Part shown: one piece after another, positions 6,293 to 11,066 of the stretch
How positions within the stretch are numbered: position 1 is the first letter of the stretch
Layout: each line of letters opens with the position of its first letter
NCBI GenBank assembly: GCA_964015995.1
Contig: CAXHFH010000083.1
Coordinates: 1-11,066 of the forward strand
Direction: 5' to 3'
DNA length: 11,066 nucleotides
Origin: UBA1672 sp964015995
Lineage (GTDB): Bacteria > Pseudomonadota > Alphaproteobacteria > Micavibrionales > Micavibrionaceae
The notes under the pieces: model-generated
The model's input: the letters and a program-made list of their open reading frames with translations, nothing else
The model's database searches: none
What the model was told of the DNA's origin: nothing
Translations under genes and position numbers: made by a program

Positions 6293-8653
6293 TCACGCAG
6301 CTTTTGAGAGCTCGTCATTCTTAATTGTGGTGTTGTTCACATGCTCAAGAAAATCCCTACCCCATTCATTAACATCGTAGGTTTTTATTATATTTGCCAT
6401 CCTCGCAATGCGCGCATCCTTATCATCTTTTTTGACAGTAAGTGCACGATATAAAGTTTGAGACATATCATTTAAATCATAAGGGTTTACAAGAAATGCT
6501 CCATGAAGTTCAACTGCAGCACCTGCAAATTCTGATAACACTAGCGCCCCGCTAATATCTGCAGCATGTTTAGCTATCACGTACTCCTTTGCGACCAAAT
6601 TTAGACCATCGCGCAAGGGCGTAACCCAGCCAATATCTGCAGCCTTGTAATAGGCAATCACATCTTCAAACGGAATCATACGACTTACATAGTGGATGGG
6701 TGTCCAATCATAACGCCCGAAACGTCCATTTATGACACCAACATGATAAGCAATGTCCTGCGTAATTTCTTCATATATCTTCATACCTTTGGCTGGCGGT
6801 GTACAGACCATTATAAACGAAACTTCACCATGTTGATCTGGGTAGTCTTCCAAAAACTTTTCATACGCTTTGAGTTTTTCAATCGGCCCTTTAGTGTAAT
6901 CTGTACGTTCAATCGAAAGAATACATTTGCGATCGCCAATTTCTTCCTTGATTTTTTCATAGAGCTTTTGAACTTTGTCGGTATTCACCAGATCTTCAAT
7001 ATTTTTACAATTAATGCCGACCGGATGTGCGCCCATACGAACTGTATTTAGTTCAGTCGTCAGCGATGAAACGTAACGATCCACGCCAATCGCACAGTCA
7101 TACGTCTTGAAACGCGGCATTGCGTTAGTACGCTCATTCACCTCAGTCACATAATTTGAACGTACAACATTAACGAAATTATCGACATATTGCGGGATAT
7201 GAAAGCCGACATAATCACATTGTAACAACGAATGTACGATTTCACGACGCCAAGGCACCATATTGAAAATATCAGCCGACGGAAATGGCGTGTGGTGATA
7301 AAAGGCGATTTTCACATCAGGGCGTAATTGCCGCAAATATTCCGGCACCATCCATAGATTATAGTCATGAATCCAAACAACGGCATCTTTGGCAGCTTCC
7401 TGCGCCGCTTTTTCAGCAAATATACGATTAATTTCTAAAAAGTGAGCCCAATGCTCATGATTAAAAACTACACGCTCATGGAAGGAATGCAATAATAACC
7501 AAAACGATTCCTTTGAAAACACCTCATAGAAAATTTCAACATCTTTTTTAGTGAGTGGTATGCGGCATACTTTCAAGTTCTCGTACTTGTCCTTATCAAC
7601 GACAACATGCTCTTCGAAATTTTCCGGATAACGATTTTCTGCCAATGACCACGCTACCCATGATCCTTTTTGCTTTTCGCTGAAAAACCCCAAAAGCGTA
7701 GGTAAAATTCCATTGGGACTGCTGTGTTTTTTGCGTACGTTTTCACCATTCTCTTCAACTTCACGGTAAGGAAGGCGATGATAAACCATAACAAGGTCAG
7801 AATCGCCATATTGAATGTTATCCTGCGTAGACGTCGATTTTTTCGCCATAGAAAAGTGCTGTAAAGCTTCCCAAATACCATCTGTGCCATTACCTTTGGA
7901 AAAATAAGAATTTTCAAATTCCTTAGCCGCTTCTTTCAAAAGCGGTTCAGCATTGTTGAGAACAACACCTTTATATCCAGCCTCATACATACTCAGATCG
8001 TTCATCGTGTCACCGGCAACCATAACATTATCGTGACTTACACCAAGGTGATCGATCAGAGAGCGCAGCGTAGAACCTTTATTGACATCCTTGGGCAAAA
8101 TATCGAGATAAATATCGTTCGAATATAAAGTATCACAGTTACGTTCTTGCAGGCTTAATATCAAATTATCAGGCGTTTTATCTGGCTCAACGTAAAATGA
8201 CATCCTGCGTTCTTGTGGCTGATCTTGTCTTTCAAGATGTTGAAGTCCCTCAATGTCCGAGATATCACTAAGTGCTTCTTGCCATTTTGTGGAAATGATA
8301 TTTTGAAGAGGTTGAATATGTTCGCGTGTTTCGCCATCTATTACTGTGGCACCGACATCTCCAATGATATAATGCGGAGTAGGAATGAACATATCGTCCA
8401 ATATAGGCAGAATAATCTCCGTATTCCGCCCCGTAACAAACACTAATAAGAAATTAGGTTTATCCCGCAAAAATTCATATAATTTATCTTTTTGTCTATC
8501 TGTACTTTCTAAAAATGTCCCATCCAAATCTGTAGCGAGGACATAAACCTGATCCTTTTTAAGGTCGGTGATAACAAACTTCTCCCTTATGTTTTTTTGT
8601 GCGTTGCAATATTTTATGATGTTATAGGTATCAGACAGCGCACAAAAGTGCAA
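6293..8653 (-). CDS. ggpPS: Bifunctional glucosylglycerol-phosphate phosphatase/synthase
   Basis: Makes the compatible solute glucosylglycerol. The synthase half joins ADP-glucose and glycerol 3-phosphate; the phosphatase half removes the phosphate. Residues about 34-265 are a HAD phosphatase: DLDGT (42-46, nucleophile Asp42), TGRN (74-77), Lys192 and GDTMND (214-219). Residues about 285-770 are a GT20 synthase: HDYNLW (429-434), HHTPFPSAD (453-461), GFHIPQYVDNF (483-493), ERTDYTKG (582-589) and PLRDGLNLVAKE (679-690). Phosphatase-first order and ERTDYTKG, rather than the OtsA-type VDRLDYxKG, favour GgpPS over a trehalose enzyme. The coordinates use the only in-frame conventional start, a TTG with no ribosome site. 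A strong AGGGAG at 8582-8587 instead sits 6 nt before GTT (8575) and 9 nt before ATC, which would give a product of about 760 aa that drops the odd Cys-rich first 26 residues. It lies downstream of the patatin gene, probably in one operon. Confidence 0.9.
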   Translation of the reverse strand: MHFCALSDTYNIIKYCNAQKNIREKFVITDLKKDQVYVLATDLDGTFLESTDRQKDKLYEFLRDKPNFLLVFVTGRNTEIILPILDDMFIPTPHYIIGDVGATVIDGETREHIQPLQNIISTKWQEALSDISDIEGLQHLERQDQPQERRMSFYVEPDKTPDNLILSLQERNCDTLYSNDIYLDILPKDVNKGSTLRSLIDHLGVSHDNVMVAGDTMNDLSMYEAGYKGVVLNNAEPLLKEAAKEFENSYFSKGNGTDGIWEALQHFSMAKKSTSTQDNIQYGDSDLVMVYHRLPYREVEENGENVRKKHSSPNGILPTLLGFFSEKQKGSWVAWSLAENRYPENFEEHVVVDKDKYENLKVCRIPLTKKDVEIFYEVFSKESFWLLLHSFHERVVFNHEHWAHFLEINRIFAEKAAQEAAKDAVVWIHDYNLWMVPEYLRQLRPDVKIAFYHHTPFPSADIFNMVPWRREIVHSLLQCDYVGFHIPQYVDNFVNVVRSNYVTEVNERTNAMPRFKTYDCAIGVDRYVSSLTTELNTVRMGAHPVGINCKNIEDLVNTDKVQKLYEKIKEEIGDRKCILSIERTDYTKGPIEKLKAYEKFLEDYPDQHGEVSFIMVCTPPAKGMKIYEEITQDIAYHVGVINGRFGRYDWTPIHYVSRMIPFEDVIAYYKAADIGWVTPLRDGLNLVAKEYVIAKHAADISGALVLSEFAGAAVELHGAFLVNPYDLNDMSQTLYRALTVKKDDKDARIARMANIIKTYDVNEWGRDFLEHVNNTTIKNDELSKAA

Positions 8654-8679
8654 GGAAACGGCTACGTTCTATTGTTTCT

Positions 8680-9801
8680 CTACCTGAGTTTCTTTTTCGT
8701 TTGCTGATCATCATGATTGTGAGGGCTCTTACTTGCCTCAAAAATTTGCGTATTAGAATCCAGAAATTCGGCATGTAAATCTACCGTATCACGCACACCG
8801 ATATCATCATAATGCCGATCCAACCAAGCCGTCATGGCATCGCGCCCTTTATTGTGTAAATCAGTCAGAAAATTCCAATCAGAGTCAAACTTACTGACCA
8901 CCGATAAATCACGCATCGCATCATCTGCACGTATAGAATGCACAAGCACGTTGGTGAAATTATTTTTATGTTCATCTTTGAGCATGTCATGCTCGATCAG
9001 CTTCTTCACAAAGGCAATGGCCCGCATTTCTTTCAATAGTGAATCATTAAAGCTGATTTCGTTAATGCGGTTCATGATGTCAGGCGCGGTTGTTGGGGTT
9101 TCCGCGCGCTCCATAGGGTTTATATGCATGATTAAAACATCACGCGTATCCGTTTTATAAAAAAGCGGGTAAAGCGCTGGGTTTCCGACATAGCCGCCAT
9201 CCCAATAATCTTCGCCTTCGACTTGCACGGCCTTGAACAGAAACGGCAAACACGCCGAGGCCATCGCCACATCAAGGGTAATCTCATGCGTATCAAACAC
9301 CTTAACCTTGCCTGTTTGAACATGCGTCGCACTGATGAATAATTTCATGCAATCACAGGCGCGTAATTCTTCAAAATCTATCGTTTTTTGAAGCACATCA
9401 CGCAACGGGTTAAAATCAAACGGGTTAAACTGATAGGGCGATAAAACGCGAGTGATGGAATCAAACATGAAGTAGGAAAAAGAATCATCACCGCCCCAAG
9501 GCAAGTATTTTTCCCAAGGCATTTGTTTCACCGGATTAGCCTTCAGCCCTGCGCTATGAATGCCCCACCAGAAGTCATGGAGCGCTTCACGTGCTTTTTC
9601 CGGCCCGCCGTTATGCATACCCCACGCCACCGCACAGGCATTCATCGTGCCCGCACTGGTTGCACAAATACCATCGATATCAATGCGCCCATCTTCCAAC
9701 AATTTATCCAGTGCGCCCCACGCATACGCACCGTGCGCACCACCCCCCTGTAAGGCCAGATTAATTATTTTTTCTGGTTTAGCGCGCTTGGCTTTGGGCA
9801 C
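8680..9801 (-). CDS. Patatin-like phospholipase
   Basis: A 373-aa lipid acyl hydrolase of the patatin family. It has the oxyanion-hole loop QGGGAHGAY (18-26), the nucleophile Ser49 in ATSAG, and the dyad Asp201 in WDGGYVGNP (200-208). The nucleophile elbow is A-T-S-A-G where the family usually has G-T-S-A-G; the change to Ala is conservative and the dyad is intact. There is no signal peptide, so it is cytosolic or acts at the inner membrane face. The long region after the catalytic Asp (about 230-350) with MHINPMERAETP is typical of the bacterial patatins near lipid and PHB genes. The tail is charged (HNHDDQQTKKKLR). Start: GTG with AAGGAAG about 4-6 nt upstream; an overlapping ATG is out of frame. 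It sits 57 nt after the membrane-protein gene and 26 nt (or about 100 nt) before ggpPS. Confidence 0.93.
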   Translation of the reverse strand: MPKAKRAKPEKIINLALQGGGAHGAYAWGALDKLLEDGRIDIDGICATSAGTMNACAVAWGMHNGGPEKAREALHDFWWGIHSAGLKANPVKQMPWEKYLPWGGDDSFSYFMFDSITRVLSPYQFNPFDFNPLRDVLQKTIDFEELRACDCMKLFISATHVQTGKVKVFDTHEITLDVAMASACLPFLFKAVQVEGEDYWDGGYVGNPALYPLFYKTDTRDVLIMHINPMERAETPTTAPDIMNRINEISFNDSLLKEMRAIAFVKKLIEHDMLKDEHKNNFTNVLVHSIRADDAMRDLSVVSKFDSDWNFLTDLHNKGRDAMTAWLDRHYDDIGVRDTVDLHAEFLDSNTQIFEASKSPHNHDDQQTKKKLR

Positions 9802-9858
9802 ATGACTTCCTTTGTTTTAGATATCTCAGCTCGCCCAGATGGCGATCATTCGCTCACA

Positions 9859-11061
9859 TTATTCTAATGTGTCAAGCAGTAGCGTGTACGGACAGCGATC
9901 ATCTTTTTTAACGCAAGCATCATACACATTTCGGCTGATCAGTTTATCATTCACCTGCCACACATAATGTACTTTCGCGAGCGCATCCGACAATGTCCCC
10001 ACCAAAACACCCCCCATAACACAGGCGGTAAACACAACCAGAGACATATCAGTAAACGAAAACCCATCATCCCTGAAACTGGCTGCCATCAGCAGCAGCA
10101 TAATCACAAAGAATAAATAGAATGATGCAAACAAAAGCTTATACTCCATCGTGCCATGAAGCATGAACAAATAGAGCGTATCATATTCAAAGACCACAAC
10201 GCTTAAGACAATCATACCGGCAGAGACAAGTGTCAGGAAAAATGCACCGATCAACGTATATATTTTTCTAATTTTGAAATCCACAACACCATAGGGATTA
10301 ACTTCGTTGCATGTATGAATGATAATCGGCAAAAATGAGAGAGTGAGTGCCGCCATAATCAAAACCTGATAAATCAGATAAGCATGAAGCTCAAACAAAT
10401 GTCCAAGGCTCATAATCATCACCATCGGCAAAAACCCGACAAAGATCGGCAGGCAGAAATATAAATACCTGTTGTAATTAATATAATCCGCAGCATCTTG
10501 AAACGTACGCGCCATATACATAAAGATGAATCCGCTCGCGGCCGATAAAACCGTTAAATTCAACAACACGAAAAAGTTTTTAATCACCACGAATATCACG
10601 GTGTAAGCGCCCAACGGGCAGTCATATAAATATTTTACATTCGTGGCGACAATGCCTGTGTGGTGACGTTCACATATAATTTTTCTGATCCCCACTTGAA
10701 GAGAGTCAGATAAAAAGTCAAAAAAGTAAGGCAATAAATATAAATAAAATGAGAACGGCACATATATACAGGCCAGAATAACCAACCAAATAACGGCACG
10801 CGTTTTTACCTTCATTGCCCCGAATATCAAAAGGCCAAGCAACACACAGGCCATAGAAATAAAGATAAATTCCATAAATGGCTGAAAATAAAACCAGACA
10901 TTAAAAACAAAAAATTCCTGCTTTGGCTTTGCGGGATAGTCAATCAGCATCAAATCAGGATCAGTAAACCCAAGCGGGACAAGTAACGCCAGCACAAAAA
11001 CAAGATAAAAAAGTACAGAGACAATCTTGTGCCAATTTTCAGTGTATCTTTTTTTGTTCAT
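9859..11061 (-). CDS. Nine-helix membrane protein of unknown function
   Basis: A 400-aa polytopic inner-membrane protein of no family I recognise. Likely helices are near 12-32, 58-82, 88-114, 152-183, 199-219, 226-248, 266-290, 306-327 and 340-360. With the basic N-terminus (NKKRY) inside, the long loop 115-151 and the C-terminal tail face the periplasm, and each holds a Cys pair (130/148 and 383/390) that could form disulphides. The tail ends KKDDRCPYTLLLDTLE. No transport or enzyme motif is visible. The ATG is 5 nt from the window edge, so its ribosome site is unseen and a longer start outside cannot be excluded. It is the first visible gene of the minus-strand run with the patatin gene and ggpPS. 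Confidence 0.85.
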   Translation of the reverse strand: MNKKRYTENWHKIVSVLFYLVFVLALLVPLGFTDPDLMLIDYPAKPKQEFFVFNVWFYFQPFMEFIFISMACVLLGLLIFGAMKVKTRAVIWLVILACIYVPFSFYLYLLPYFFDFLSDSLQVGIRKIICERHHTGIVATNVKYLYDCPLGAYTVIFVVIKNFFVLLNLTVLSAASGFIFMYMARTFQDAADYINYNRYLYFCLPIFVGFLPMVMIMSLGHLFELHAYLIYQVLIMAALTLSFLPIIIHTCNEVNPYGVVDFKIRKIYTLIGAFFLTLVSAGMIVLSVVVFEYDTLYLFMLHGTMEYKLLFASFYLFFVIMLLLMAASFRDDGFSFTDMSLVVFTACVMGGVLVGTLSDALAKVHYVWQVNDKLISRNVYDACVKKDDRCPYTLLLDTLE

Positions 11062-11066
11062 TTGAC

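Noticed and set aside
6288..6304. Perfect hairpin AAAGCT-GCGTG-AGCTTT across the ggpPS stop codon as a terminator
   Set aside because: No T-run follows on the minus strand and the stem is short; probably chance.
6293..8653. Trehalose-6-phosphate synthase/phosphatase (OtsA-OtsB fusion)
   Set aside because: The phosphatase domain is N-terminal and the synthase has ERTDYTKG and GgpS-like surrounding motifs, which fit GgpPS better.
9835..9855. TCGCC/GGCGA hairpin between the membrane-protein and patatin genes
   Set aside because: A 5-bp stem without a T-run; not convincing as a terminator or attenuator.

Overview
The window begins with a sequencing artefact. Bases 1-45 are the tail of an Illumina P7 index primer (3 nt), an 8-nt index and the Nextera read-2/Tn5 mosaic-end adapter, so genomic DNA starts at base 46 and the source is a draft contig end with an untrimmed adapter. 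The rest is compact, fairly AT-rich bacterial DNA. The tRNA encodes its own CCA, and there is a fused glucosylglycerol-phosphate phosphatase/synthase, an AspT/YidE-type transporter and a proteobacterial-looking patatin. Together these suggest a Gram-negative bacterium, plausibly an alphaproteobacterium, but I cannot place it more closely.

Region 46-3290 (minus strand) is the most unusual part. It is a tight four-gene unit, read right to left. First comes a lysozyme-like protein resembling the lambda-endolysin (GH104) fold, with no signal peptide. Next is a 414-aa protein with a RelA/SpoT-like alarmone-synthetase core. Last are two small, very acidic proteins that are remote paralogues of each other. 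Gaps are 7, 52 and 3 nt, and a sigma70-like promoter lies upstream of the lysozyme gene. The layout resembles an effector/immunity or toxin/antitoxin cassette: a peptidoglycan-cutting protein plus a nucleotide-pyrophosphokinase-like toxin, followed by a duplicated immunity-like gene. This is inferred from layout and motifs, not demonstrated.

Region 3375-5992 holds a divergent, shortened pyroglutamyl-peptidase-like gene on the plus strand. Converging on it is an AspT/YidE-family transporter with two central RCK_C domains. Upstream of the transporter is a tRNA-Trp(CCA) gene on the same minus strand.

Region 5993-11066 is a minus-strand run: a nine-helix membrane protein of unknown function, a patatin-like phospholipase, the bifunctional GgpP-GgpS enzyme that would make the compatible solute glucosylglycerol, and a short TPR-like gene broken by a one-base frameshift. 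The first three look co-transcribed and suggest osmotic-stress or membrane-lipid housekeeping. The start of the ggpPS gene is odd: a strong Shine-Dalgarno faces a GTT codon and there is no good canonical start nearby.
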